A DNA stretch of 64,000 nt from Knufia peltigerae (lineage: Eukaryota; Ascomycota; Eurotiomycetes; Chaetothyriales; Trichomeriaceae). Positions 52,629-63,544 of this stretch are shown piece after piece. A model generated the notes under the pieces. It was not told where the DNA came from. It worked only from the letters and a program-made list of their open reading frames with translations, and ran no database searches. The stretch is taken from the NCBI GenBank assembly GCA_030247855.1, contig JAPDRN010000007.1, positions 434,001-498,000 of the forward strand, read 5' to 3'. Made by a program: the position numbers and the translations under genes. Each line of letters begins with the position of its first letter. Positions within the stretch are counted from its first letter, which is position 1.

Positions 52629-55030
52629 TCACTCGTTATACCACCAATGAAGTTTCGCGTAAGCATCGTGCGTCCCCCACAAGAGAGCGTAGTGATGTTT
52701 GTCCAGGTAGACAAACGGTCCCACCGGTATCAGGATGGCCCCCCACGCGGCACAGAACAAAAACACGACCCATTTGCCTTTGGGGGCCTCGTCCATGAAA
52801 AGCGCCGTGGCTGACCCCGCGACGGTCAACATCGCCGTGGACAGAGGGGCGTGCGTCCCGGCCAGGGCGGCTGCCAGGAACCCCAGGGAGCACAGGAACA
52901 ACGCCAACGTGTACTTGTGTGCCGGGATCCATCGCTTCAAAAACTCCTTCTTGTTCGTCTCTTGCCAACGCCTCTTCGTCTCGGGCCAAAATCGCCTCAT
53001 CTTCTCCCTTTTCCCGGGCCATTCCTGTTTCTTGTCGAGCCACCACAGGTCGAGAACCGCGCGACGACTGACGGGGAGCCACTTCTCGTCCAGCATCTCA
53101 TACGTGATCTGTCCACCGTTGAGCCCTTTGCGGATCTTGTCGTGCAATTCCCCATTGGACATCATCTCTCTGCCACCCTCGTCAACGTCTTGGTTCATGC
53201 AGGCAGCCAGGTCCAGAACAGCACGGTGGAGGCCCATGGTCCGTCCTGCTCGATCGAAACGCGAATTCAACCAGGCGTCCAGCCAAAGTATGTACATGCC
53301 GAGACACCAAACGGTAAAAGTCATGATGACAATAAACAGCACCAGGAACGAAAAGCCCCACTTGTAGCTCGTGTCAAGCTGTTGACATTTTCCGTTCAGG
53401 TTGAGGTCTTCCAGGTCGTAACTGTATTCGCCGTCACTGAATATGGGACTCGTGCTCGTGTTGTGAAAGGGACGGTCGCCGGACGGAGTCTCCCAGTTGA
53501 AACCATAGGGCCAGTAGTACCACTTCGTCTCGTTCATATCCGAGAGCCAGGCCTCGTTCCAGAAAATTGCCCTGATGTCCAAAGTCGGCGGGTCGAGGTG
53601 GATGATTTTTCCGCTGTTGTTGAATGTCGAGCTGACGTTGTTCAAGCCGAGAAAGCCATATTTGAAGCCGTATTCGGAAACATGCTACACGAGACGGATC
53701 AGTGCCGAGTTACATACTGGGTTCACGACGATGGGTTCTCTTGAAGAGGCTGAAAGGTTCAAGGTACACGGGACGTGACTGGATCGAGGTGGGAAAGATT
53801 CTCATACCCAGTAAAAATCGCAAATCCCCCAAGGGTCGGCGGCATCAGACCATTCCAGCACCGTGCTGTTGCTGTACTCAGATGTATCACGTGGATACCA
53901 CTGAAGTTCACAAGCATCGGCATCACCGTATCCCAAATGCACAGTGTCGCCGTATTGAGCGTGACTCGTCCTGACCATAAAATCCCTTGTGAGGCTGTCA
54001 TTGATGCGATGCGCGTCGTGGATGATGTATCGTACTGTGCTGAAGGACGAATACGGCTCCATGCTTCCGGATGGCAGTTGAACGTAGGACTCGATGTTCG
54101 CGGTATATCCCGCCATGGCACTGATCAAGGTTTGGAATGCGAGCACGAAGATGCCTGATACAATCATCCATGCCATAGCAAGTCTTGCCCGAAGAGTTCT
54201 ATTCGTGACAAAGTCACGGCTGAGTTTAAGTAGAGAGACTAGTGTGCCACCTTGTAAGGTAATTGCTTCGAAAGATCCATAGGTCACCGGCGACGACTCC
54301 ATTGATCGAACGAGTGCTTTGGAGTACACAATGTAAGATACCCACACCATAAGCGCCTGGCCGCCGCGTCCGAGGATAATCTGCAAGCATCAGTATTGTA
54401 CCGTGACCAAGATCATTCAAGGGCACTGACATCCCAGGAGACGGTGAGAGCTTTGGCCGCTGAGAAGGATAGTCGGCCAAACCCCAGTGTTATCTGAAAA
54501 AATCCTGCAAGCGACCAGATGTTATAAGTGCCGTAGCCAACCGAGAACCCAGAGTCCCTAGGAAGTGTTATCAAGAGGTGTGCTGGTGAAGGAGAATGCC
54601 CCAAAAATCCCTTGCTTATAGGTAGAACTTACGGTTGACACGCGTCTGTATCGCGGAAAAGCCTTTTGGATGTGATGACTGGCAATATAGACACTAGAGC
54701 GCCAATGAACAGTAATGGCCATATGAGAATAGCACACTGGCAGACATTGTGGCGCCAATTGGGTATTCCGAGCTCTGCAAAGCCTTGGGTAAAGAACCGT
54801 TTCGTATTGGATCGGAATGATCGCCATAAATATTTGACAGAACGGCGATGCGTCCAATGGAGAATACTGGAGGTAGGTGTATAATCTCCTCCCTGTATCT
54901 TGGAACTCAGAAGAGTTTTCATTGAGGATTGATCGAGTCTGTCGTCTGTGGATCGCGCACTTTCAGGCTCGAAATCATCCAGCTCGACGCCGACGTATGC
55001 CATTTTGTTGGTGTAGGCCATGGCAGGCAT
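52629..55030 (-). CDS. Large fungal polytopic membrane protein, unknown function
   Basis: Exons are 55030-54633, 54557-54431, 54380-53808 and 53684-52629, giving 717 aa. Splicing is supported by GTAAGT, GTCAGT and GTATGA donors and by frame continuity. The cytosolic N-terminus is polar. Hydrophobic segments include CAILIWPLLFIGALVSILPV, MAWMIVSGIFVLAFQTLISA, WGFSFLVLFIVIMTFTVWCL, YTLALFLCSLGFLAAALAG and a pair near the C-terminus. Between the second and third lies a long loop with NxS/T sites and Cys, probably extracytoplasmic. The arrangement matches a family of uncharacterised Pezizomycotina membrane proteins, often found near clusters, that I cannot name. Met codons 3 residues in or 9 residues in are alternative starts. 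Convergent with the Zn2Cys6 gene at 281 bp. Confidence 0.8.
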
Positions 55031-56000
55031 CGGAGCTCGAAGTTGTCGCGCACTTCAAAACAGTCGAAATCCGCCTCGAGAGTATGAAATAGTGAACTTG
55101 TTGAGATCATTTAATATTGAATGCCAGATGACTCCTTTGAGGTTTCGTTAAGAACCGTGATTATCGACCATAGCCTTACAGAAGCAAATCGTTATCAAAA
55201 GCCTGGCTGTGCAACGTTCCAAAGGCAGGACAGGCACGAGTAGCTTCAATCATCCCGCCCCCTGTCTAAGTTACATGATTTGCAGCGTTTGGCCCTAACC
55301 ATCAAGTTTAAGGCTTAGGTTCGTGGGCCAAACAATACAAGCAGGGGTCTGAAGCACCTAGCCTTGGGGGCCAAAAGGTTGCTGGACACGATCTCGCCAG
55401 TTCTGGAGACTTGACGACCTTAGCCTCATACTTGGTCACTCGACCTTGTAATTGAAGCAATGCGTGAGGACTAGTCAGGCCCAGGCCTAATGAGCCGGGC
55501 CTCCCTGCAGAAGCAAGACATGATGGTCTTGCCGCGTCATGTCGCGCAGACTGCACATTTCCGTCAAGCATGGTTGGAACTGTAGCACTGGATTCTGTAC
55601 GAGTACATGACTCAATGAACAAGTCAGGGACCGTCGGACCGTGTAAGAACTGGCGATGGGAATTGTACTTGCCCTGCGGACGCTTGGCGGTCAGAGTGTG
55701 ATATGATGGCCGCTGAGCACCGACAACTTGTCTGATCAAAACATTACGTCCGTATTGTTGACCTAGTTATCAAGAAGCCGACATAACATGGAGGAGGCTT
55801 TTTGTTTCAAGCCTGATCTTGAGTTAGACTCAGGCCTCCCAGGTGGCAAGCAGCAATACCTCTAAATCTAGCTAATCATGTGCCAAGAGTTGGGGGCATG
55901 CACACGGAGTACCAAGCATGCAAATATCCTATGTTGGTATCTTGAGGCTGTCGCCTGGTTGGGGGCAGATGCTCACTTTGCTGACTCTCATCTATCGGAT
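55031..56000. other. Intergenic, no gene seen
   Basis: Upstream region of the membrane protein and 3' flank of EME1. A 143-codon open frame at 55308-55739 on the minus strand has no conserved content. No transposon features were found. Confidence 0.45.
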
Positions 56001-57959
56001 TTATGACATGCCGTCGGTCGCTAGGGGATCTCGACCCATGAAGACTTTGAATAGTCTTTTGCTGACCATAGGGCCAAGTCTCTTGTCGCTCCAACCTCCA
56101 TCTTTGTTAACACTCTTCCGCACATCTTCGAGAAGCAAGTTCCCGTGCCGGTCAAATCCCTGAACGAGTTTCCTGACACTGTCAAATTTGTCAACTATGC
56201 CATAAGCCATACTCGGCGTGACACGTTGAACCTCCTGTAGCATTTTCACAAACGTATCTCTAGGGTCGTCTCCGGTGCGAACTTGGCCAGTATCCATGCA
56301 GAATGTCGCCGACTTGAGGTTGAACTCGAGCTGAACCTGTCGATATGGCCGCGTCGCCAGATGCTGGGTCAGTGCAGATATCTGAGAGGCTGTGGTTGCA
56401 GGTGATGTCGTATGATGAATTAGAACTGGTTGGTGTGCGATTTGAAGGTGCAAGAGGACATCTTCCACCACCTCAGGCGTCACTGAGGAGAGATCGAGGG
56501 TGTCAGTGGACGGCTTCTTGCGCTTACGAGGTCTAGCTTGAGTTTTCCGCACGTTGTTGGCCTCGGATGGATCAGCATCGGCCATCTGAGACCTCACAGC
56601 AGCAGTGTAGGTTCGGTTCTTGGCATTTGCATTCTTCTTCAGCCAACCATTCAGTCCCTCGATAAGGTAGATAGGAGTACACCTGCCAAATCGTCGCCGG
56701 ACGCTAGCGACATGTGTGTCTAGATTGGATTTCATGTCGCCTTCCGTAATTGACTCGCTTGCCTCTGCTGACCTCGGGACGCTGAGCATGGCGGCCAATT
56801 CCACCGCAGGGAGATGAATCAGCACATGCTGCTCTTTGACAATTCGACTTGTTGGAAGGGGTTCCCATCTGTCTTCCTCATCGTTGTAAGAGGACTTGAC
56901 CTTGCGACGCCAGGTGACGAGGTTGCCGTACTGCATCTGCTCCGGAGTTTCACCTGGCAAGTTCACATCCGTTTCGGAAAAGGTCACCTCGACATCCAGA
57001 TTCTTCATGTACTCCTCCACTTGGTTACCTACACTTGTGCCTTGCAAGCAGCTTGCCATGTCAACAATCATCTCTGGTACAGCCTCCTTCTTGTTGGTCC
57101 GTGATTTGTTCGCCTCCGCAAGGTCAGCTGCTTTTTGCTTTTCCTGAGCCCGGAGTTCTCGTTCAAGTTTCTTCCGCTCCTTTTCGGCCTCTTTTCCAGC
57201 CTCGCGGCTCGCTTTTGCCGCAGCTCTTTCTTCAGCCTTGGCGGCCTTCTCTTTATCTGATACTTTGGCAGCGTTCTTGGTGTATGCTTTGGGCGGACTT
57301 GAAGAGTGTTCAATATGGTCGGGCAGGGGTGACCTAGTGTTTCTTAGCTTTGATGCCATCGCCGCTGTCGTCAGTGGTTGCTTATGCTTATGCTTCCCTT
57401 CTGCAACGGTGTCTTGGGAAAGAACCGCCAGTAAGTTTGCTGTTCGGTGCGAATACTGCTTCTGTCTCTCATCCGTCATACCGGGGTGGGGCAGATTGAC
57501 ATCGACATCTGCGAGTGCTTCAAAGGGCTGAGACTTGCTCGGTTTCCCCTGTGCACGGCGTTCAACTTCTGGAATGGACGAAGTGAAAATAATATCGTCA
57601 ACCTCCTCGGTCCTGTACAACCCGGATGGCTTTGGCTGGAGGAGGCCGTTTGTACCGAATTTGAGCTCTGGTACAGATGAGGCCTCCGAGGATAGTTCGT
57701 AAACAGGCTGTGCCGTATTTTTCCCGACGCCAAAAACCTTGGTCGCTTGCATCGTGATTTCAGGCAACTCTGGGCTCAATCTCGGTTTTTTGGACGGGCG
57801 GTCGATGGCAAAGTCGATGGATCCAGTGTCGACAAGGTCGTCTACATCTTCGAAAATGTGATTCAATATTGTCGTAGCCACCGGCTTCGAAGAAGGGTCG
57901 AGGGATAGTTGCGTGGGCGGTGGCGAACTTGATGACAAGAGATCTATAACTTCGGCCAT
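56001..57959 (-). CDS. EME1: Crossover junction endonuclease subunit EME1/Mms4
   Basis: Non-catalytic partner of MUS81 in the structure-specific endonuclease that resolves replication and recombination intermediates in the nucleus. Single exon, 652 aa from MAEVIDLLSSSSPPP. The frame is open further upstream, but this Met starts the family-like N-terminus with its early SIM-like VIDLLSSS. Residues about 230-310 form a Lys/Ala/Glu coiled coil. The ERCC4-like nuclease fold follows (MIVDMASCLQGTSVGNQVEE, RWEPLPTSRIVKEQHVLIHL, PIYLIEGLNGWLKKN), without the catalytic ERKxxxD motif, as usual for EME1. The C-terminal part (DTFVKMLQEVQRVTPSMAYG IVDKFDSVRKLVQGF) is the helix-hairpin-helix region that pairs with MUS81. 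Confidence 0.9.
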   Translation of the reverse strand: MAEVIDLLSSSSPPPTQLSLDPSSKPVATTILNHIFEDVDDLVDTGSIDFAIDRPSKKPRLSPELPEITMQATKVFGVGKNTAQPVYELSSEASSVPELKFGTNGLLQPKPSGLYRTEEVDDIIFTSSIPEVERRAQGKPSKSQPFEALADVDVNLPHPGMTDERQKQYSHRTANLLAVLSQDTVAEGKHKHKQPLTTAAMASKLRNTRSPLPDHIEHSSSPPKAYTKNAAKVSDKEKAAKAEERAAAKASREAGKEAEKERKKLERELRAQEKQKAADLAEANKSRTNKKEAVPEMIVDMASCLQGTSVGNQVEEYMKNLDVEVTFSETDVNLPGETPEQMQYGNLVTWRRKVKSSYNDEEDRWEPLPTSRIVKEQHVLIHLPAVELAAMLSVPRSAEASESITEGDMKSNLDTHVASVRRRFGRCTPIYLIEGLNGWLKKNANAKNRTYTAAVRSQMADADPSEANNVRKTQARPRKRKKPSTDTLDLSSVTPEVVEDVLLHLQIAHQPVLIHHTTSPATTASQISALTQHLATRPYRQVQLEFNLKSATFCMDTGQVRTGDDPRDTFVKMLQEVQRVTPSMAYGIVDKFDSVRKLVQGFDRHGNLLLEDVRKSVNKDGGWSDKRLGPMVSKRLFKVFMGRDPLATDGMS

Positions 57960-58305
57960 GGTTGAAGTTGAGACAATGTTGCATCTATAAGCATACGAGG
58001 ACACTGCGAATGAGAGTTTGCAATAACAGTGACTCCTTGGATTGTGTCCTGCGGCGAAGATGCTCCAGGGAATGGACGAGGGTGGTACAAGGGATAATGT
58101 AGTTTGTTCCAGACGAGGAAAGCGCAAAACAATCTTGGCGCGTCACCACTTTATCTCGCGCGCGTCATGGGAGAAAGTTGTATAGGAGAAGTCATTGACC
58201 GCCTTAACCTCACATTAATTGATAATTCGAATGAGACTGACAGGACGACTTAGATTTCAACGCCAAATGTGTTCTGTAAACTTGAGTTTATCATAATGTG
58301 TCTAA
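57960..58305. other. Short spacer, EME1 upstream and ALG2 3' flank
   Basis: Nothing beyond leader-like and 3'-flank sequence was seen. Confidence 0.4.
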
Positions 58306-59898
58306 TCATGGCTCGGCAGCTGGAAATAATTTGACCACCTCTTCACCGTCAGAATGCATTCTCCTGGCGCGTGCAAACTCGGTCACTCGTCTATCTCCAC
58401 GACCGTATCTGGCTTTGATGATGGTCGCAAGCAATGCTGCCGCGAATGCCAACATAAGCCAGAGACCAAGTACAATATCTTTTCGCTCCAAAAATTTGCT
58501 CCTCTGCTCCTTGAGCATCCGGTCCATCTCTAGACTGAATTTGCTCGCCATTATTGGCCGCGAGAACTGCTCACGTACTCTCGCCTTGCCGTTCAGGCCG
58601 ATTTGATGAAGGTCCGTTGAACTCATGGTTCGGACCGTTCTCATAATTTCAGTCCAATCTTCAAGACTGGACACATCGCGCAACCAACCAGTCTTCCCTT
58701 CGACTATGGTTTCCAAGGGACCTCCGGTGTTGGAGGCTAGGACCGGTACTCCATGAAGCATCGCTTCTACGGGCACGATGCCAAAGTGCTCATTTGTAGG
58801 AGTGTAGAGCAATAGTTGCGCATTGTTGAGCAGTGTTTCCTTGAATGGACCGGGCACAGATAACAGAAACAAGACTTGGATGTCATCAGGAATAGCCAAA
58901 GCTGTAGGGGCTGTTCTTGTCGTTGCTGTTGACAATCCCAATTTTTCAGCCAGCACAACTAGTTCTTTGTGGTACTGAACATTTTCGGTCACTCGCTGAT
59001 CGTACCCACCAGCTAATACCAACCGTGTTCCTCGACGTTCTTTTGAGGATAAATTATGATAAGCTCTAATGGCCAGGGCTATATCCTTTTTGCACTCAAA
59101 TCTGTTTATACTGAGAAAGATCTTGAATTTGCCGTCCCAAAGAGGCTTCTGCAGCGGAACAGCCTGACCTGTTTCATCTGATACGTCGACGCAAGGATAT
59201 ATCACCCCGACCGATCCTGCCAAAGCTGGCCAGGTGCGAGCAGCCACTGACTTTGTAAATGTGGAATTTACGACAACTTTGTCACTTGCGCTCATGCTCC
59301 AGCCTTCCAGCCAGTCAAAAGGCAGCCTGTATATGGACTTTGCTACGCCAAGGAGGCCTGATGTCTGACGATCTGCAAGAAGCTGATCAGGGAAGTGGCA
59401 GTAGAACAGAGTGCGTTGTCGAGAAGGGTATAACCATCTTAGCAGAGGAACACAGGCAGAGAGTTGGTCGATCACGAAGACATTCGGCTGCAGCTTATCC
59501 AGCTCATTGCTGAAAACTGAAATGGCGAGGACAAGGTGAATCTGACGGAGGATGGCAAGAAGAATGTGGAAGCGATTGAGTAGAGTGGGAGGGAAGAGGG
59601 TGTTGCCGCGAACTCGGACATCTAAGGTGCCTATACTCACAAATCTGTCAATGCTTAGCCAACATCGTAGCGGGACAAATATATAGGACTGACCATCTCG
59701 AGCTTCCTCGAAGCAATGCTGGGGATCACAATGGGAAGTGAAGATGGTGACTTTGTTCCCCTGCTCTTGTAAGCCTACAGCAGCGTCGACAATGAGACGC
59801 TCAGCACCACCGATACCGAGGTCAGGATGGATGAAGATGATGCGTCTCTTGGAGTCTGTAGATGCTCTGGACACCTTGCCAGGAGTCGTCATGGTCAA
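58306..59898 (-). CDS. ALG2: Alpha-1,3/1,6-mannosyltransferase ALG2
   Basis: A GT4 enzyme on the cytosolic ER face that adds the second and third mannose to the dolichol-linked N-glycan precursor. Exons are 59898-59694 and 59630-58306, giving 509 aa. Diagnostic sequence: IIFIHPDLGIGGAERLIVDA near the N-terminus, then CFEEARDGTLDVRVRGN across the splice junction. YCHFPDQLL, LSINRFECKKDIALAIRAYH and the donor-binding YTPTNEHFGIVPVEAM with NTGGPLETIVEGKTGWLR follow. A hydrophobic C-terminal segment (LGLWLMLAFAAALLATII) fits membrane attachment. The 63-bp intron (GTCAGT donor, GTATAG acceptor) is stopless and in frame; read unspliced it would add 21 residues absent from the family. Its removal restores the conserved DG-TL-V junction. 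Confidence 0.94.
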   Translation of the reverse strand: MTMTTPGKVSRASTDSKRRIIFIHPDLGIGGAERLIVDAAVGLQEQGNKVTIFTSHCDPQHCFEEARDGQSYIFVPLRCWLSIDRFVSIGTLDVRVRGNTLFPPTLLNRFHILLAILRQIHLVLAISVFSNELDKLQPNVFVIDQLSACVPLLRWLYPSRQRTLFYCHFPDQLLADRQTSGLLGVAKSIYRLPFDWLEGWSMSASDKVVVNSTFTKSVAARTWPALAGSVGVIYPCVDVSDETGQAVPLQKPLWDGKFKIFLSINRFECKKDIALAIRAYHNLSSKERRGTRLVLAGGYDQRVTENVQYHKELVVLAEKLGLSTATTRTAPTALAIPDDIQVLFLLSVPGPFKETLLNNAQLLLYTPTNEHFGIVPVEAMLHGVPVLASNTGGPLETIVEGKTGWLRDVSSLEDWTEIMRTVRTMSSTDLHQIGLNGKARVREQFSRPIMASKFSLEMDRMLKEQRSKFLERKDIVLGLWLMLAFAAALLATIIKARYGRGDRRVTEFARARRMHSDGEEVVKLFPAAEP

Positions 59899-60986
59899 GA
59901 ATGGTCCATCTATGACAGGAGGATCGGAAGAAGGCTGGCTGATATCACCAAGAGACAGATTGCGCCCGCAGTCTATGCAACATGTTGTCTCGGCCGACCT
60001 GCTATTTGTGTTTAGTATCTTACATAAGCAACGCGCCGATGAACAATTTCTACTGTTGATGCCGCGTCGAGTACTCGTACTCGTACTCGTACTCCGTTTG
60101 AAGTGTTCGTTTCAAGAGAATAACTGCGATTAGTCCCTATGATGGACATTCGTATGCCGAGCACTTATTCAGATGGTTTACTTCCTCAAAATATCACTTC
60201 CAAGGCTTGGAGTCTCCTGCCGAGTAAATAAAAGACGTACAAGTCCTGTGATGTTGCGCGTCTTTGTCTTGTAAACATGCTCGGCGGTGGCACCGAAGTC
60301 TTGTCTATTTCTTGACCAAGTACGGACTACGAGTACGGAGCAGATAATTACAAGCCCTCAGTACCTTATATTGTACCGAACTCTGTGGTATCCGCATGTT
60401 TCCTCTATCTTATGGACCACAGAGTCTTGTCTGCTGCGGTCGTTCTTGGTGCATCTCTCCCAGGAGGAGCAATTTCCCGAAGCCGATGTCTGGGCTCGTA
60501 TTACAGAGATAGCTTCCTCCCACTGAAGCATCTCATTGGCGGCGATGAGTAGAAGCGTAGGACATATCGATCATCCCTGTCAAAAAAAATGCACCAAGTC
60601 ATTCCAGATTGCGACAAGCTCGCATCATTCTCCGGCCCTCCGCAGCATCTTGAATGACTTGAAGTACGAACCACGGTACGGGAGTGCTAAACGAGAAGAG
60701 ATAAGAAGCCCCAGAAATAATAAAGTCCGCAGCTTCGGCTCGATCGTTTCTTCCATCATCATTCTACCGTCGACGCCTTCGTTCTGCGCTCTTGCACCTG
60801 CGGGTGTTCAGCTTCTTGACTTTCGCTTCTTGCCCTCGTAGGCTCTTTCTCTCGTTGGGAAACTACGCCCTTCGTTTCTACACCTCTTTGTCTGGTTCAC
60901 GCCCGACTTCCCCTCGCTCATCTCAGTTGACCGCGTAATAATTCCAGCACTTCTCGATACGTCTGTGCTCCGACAACAACTTCAGC
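59899..60986. other. Divergent promoter of ALG2 and the glucanosyltransferase
   Basis: About 1.1 kb. A TACTCG hexanucleotide run lies at about 60069-60093 and diverged TACGGAGT-like copies near 60321-60340. A pyrimidine-rich leader starts at about 60730. No coding sequence. Confidence 0.5.
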
Positions 60987-62546
60987 ATGGCGCTGGTGAG
61001 GCTACTATCACAATAGCGGCGATCAGAAGACTGACCAAATGCAGTTCAAAGCTATGTTCTTTGCGCTCGTCGCGCTATTTACCTCTTATGCCTCTGCCGT
61101 GGCCCCTCTTGTCGTCAAAGGCGCGGATTTTGTCAACAGTATCGACGACACTCGCTTCCAGATTATCGGTGTTGCGTAAGAGATGGTCTGATCCTGATAC
61201 CGCAATCGATCGCAGTACTGACACACTTCCGATGCAGTTACCAGCCCGGTGGTTCCTCCGGCTTCAACCCTGGCTCTGGTATCGACCCTCTCAGCGATGC
61301 TTCCGTCTGCCTTCGTGACGCCGTCCTCATGCAGAGACTGGGTGTCAACGCGATTCGTGTCTACAACCTAGACCCTGATTTGGACCACACCGACTGTGCC
61401 AACATCTTCAACGCGGCCGGCATCTACATGATCCTCGATGTGAACAGCCCATTGCCCAACCAGTCCCTGAACCGAGGTGCTCCGTGGGAATCCTACAGCT
61501 CGGACTACATGCAACGTGTTTTCAAGGTGGTTCAAGATTTCATGGTTTTCAACAACACGCTGGGCTTCTTCAGTGGAAACGAGGTGATTAACGAAGACTC
61601 CGTGCCTGAGGTTCCAGCGTACATCCGCGCAGTGACAAGAGATATGAAGGACTATATCTCAGCTCAGTCCCCACGCGCGATTCCTGTCGGGTACTCGGCA
61701 GCCGATGTCCGCCCGCTGTTGATGGGTACATTCAACTTCATGTCTTGCGGTTTGTCGAACGAGACCAGCTCCAAGATTGATTTCTTTGGCCTGAACTCGT
61801 ACTCGTGGTGTGGTGATGCCACCTTCCAATCGTCGGGCTATGACGTCCTAGTCTCAGACTTTAGCAACACCACCATTCCCATCTTTTTCTCGGAATACGG
61901 CTGCAACAATGTCTCGCCTCGAATATTCAGCGAGGTTGGGACCCTCTACGGCCCTAAAATGACTCCCGTCTTCTCAGGTGGTTTGATCTACGAGTACAGC
62001 GAAGAGCCCAACAACTATGGCCTGGTCAACCTTAACGATAATGGCACCGTGTCAATCCTCGTGGACTATGATAATCTTCGCAAACAATATGATGACCTGG
62101 ACGTTGGCTTGTTGGAGAAGGCCAATGCCACCGCGACCTCCTTGACGCCACCCAACTGTGCCACCAGTCTCCTGAGCGGTGCTAACTTTACCAAAAGCTT
62201 CGATCTTCCCGCCCGTCCTGACGGCGTGGACGATCTGATCAAGAAGGGTGTTGATGGCACCTCTTCGACCAGCAACGAGGCTGTCACCGACACCAAACCC
62301 AACCAGACAGTCTATGCCACTAATGGCCAGGAGATCAGTGGTCTCCAGTTGAATGTTCTTGAGTGGGACCAGAGCAACTTGCCCGGTAACAACACCAGTG
62401 GAACTACCCCGTCATCTCCATCAGGATCCACCACCAGCAGTGGCAGCTCGCCATCCAAGACGAACGCAGCTCCGCGGGTCGACGACGTCAAGTTTGGATC
62501 TCTCCTCATGGGCGCGGTCGGTGCCGGCATATACTTGCAATTGTAA
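60987..62546 (+). CDS. GH72 beta-1,3-glucanosyltransferase (GEL/GAS family), GPI-anchored
   Basis: Elongates cell-wall beta-1,3-glucan at the plasma membrane and wall. Proposed exons are 60987-60995, 61045-61175 and 61238-62546, giving 482 aa. The N-terminus is a signal peptide (LFKAMFFALVALFTSYASA). The GH72 domain includes GVAYQPGGSSGFNPGSGIDP, the acid/base Glu162 in FFSGNEVIN and the nucleophile Glu266 in FFSEYGCNN. No CBM43/X8 Cys-rich module follows, only a Ser/Gly/Thr-rich spacer and a hydrophobic tail (FGSLLMGAVGAGIYLQL) typical of GPI addition. The start is arguable. The ATG at 60987 has A at -3 and G at +4 but needs a 49-bp intron with CTGAC branch; unspliced translation would begin at ATG 61039 with MQFKAM. 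Confidence 0.9.
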
Positions 62547-63544
62547 GGGAGGACACCTCCTTGATATTGTCAGTGTGCTATGACCGTTGCATCGTAGCAT
62601 TGCCACAAGCATTCAGACGCCCAATTTTTGTTCTTCTTTTTGGCCGAGATGCCGTTCAATGGACATATTAGTGTTAGGACTTTGCAGGATCCGAGGCCTG
62701 CGCAAAAACATGAAATATGGCAAATGATGATTCTATGAGCAGAGAGAAGAATACTACTTAGTGAATTACTGAAATGAAGTAATTGCTTGTCTCTTGTCTC
62801 CCATATCTTGTCTACGTATCTAACTCAGGTAGGTACACCAGGCTCTAGGGTCTACCCATACTCCTGACTCGACCCGTTGACAGTACTCCGTACTCGTAGA
62901 TTATTTCCTCCTGGTCTCATCATCGTCATTCAGGGCCGTGCATGATTTCCCCGGCCCTGATCGTGGTTTGTGCATCCAATAGCATCACGAAGCCATGTCA
63001 ATCTTGCAGTCAAAACTCTGATGATTGACACTAGCGCTTGGCGCCACTGTCGTCGCCATCGCGCCAATTACAGCGCGACAAAATTTTCTGTGGCTGAAGT
63101 CTAGTGTCGTCATTTTGTGGCTGTACTGACCCATCTTGGGCAGGGCGAGTGTTTTGATTGGCAGGTTCCCTGATCTCGATCTCCCCAATGATGCATGGAT
63201 CGACGCCCAACACGTCACTGCGCCGCATTTCAGCTTGATTCAACAGATTCGACATCACAAACACAACACAGACCCTTCCCCATTTTGACGTGTTTTTTTT
63301 CCCTTTTTCCTTGCAGAAAAGTCTGGTTACACCTGGTTACTGGGATTTTAGCCGCCCGCATTGGCCCCCAAAACTACAAAGAGTCCAGCCCCCCCCTTCG
63401 CATCCCAACCATCCTTCCTTGTTCCCCCTGTCGAGTATTCCCAGACGAAGGACAAACGAGACTTGTCGACGACCTACCTGCCTTCCCACCTCACGACCTC
63501 TCGTGACTGATACCACTCGTCACACGACATCAACGACAACCAAA
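62547..63544. other. Intergenic, glucanosyltransferase 3' flank and MARVEL-gene upstream
   Basis: About 1 kb. Contains TACTCCGTA at 62884-62892 and a T-rich then C-rich tract before 63400. No gene was seen. Confidence 0.45.

Noticed and set aside
52851..53744. 297-codon open frame antisense to the large membrane protein
   Set aside because: The minus-strand exon encodes coherent transmembrane helices and splices in frame. The plus-strand frame is a codon-bias shadow.
44556..55030. Secondary-metabolite biosynthetic cluster
   Set aside because: Tailoring-type enzymes and a regulator are present, but no backbone synthase (PKS, NRPS, terpene cyclase or DMATS) exists in the window, so only a catabolic or detoxification cluster is proposed.
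55308..55739. 143-codon minus-strand frame in the EME1 flank, checked as a possible transposon remnant
   Set aside because: No transposase, reverse transcriptase or terminal-repeat features were found.
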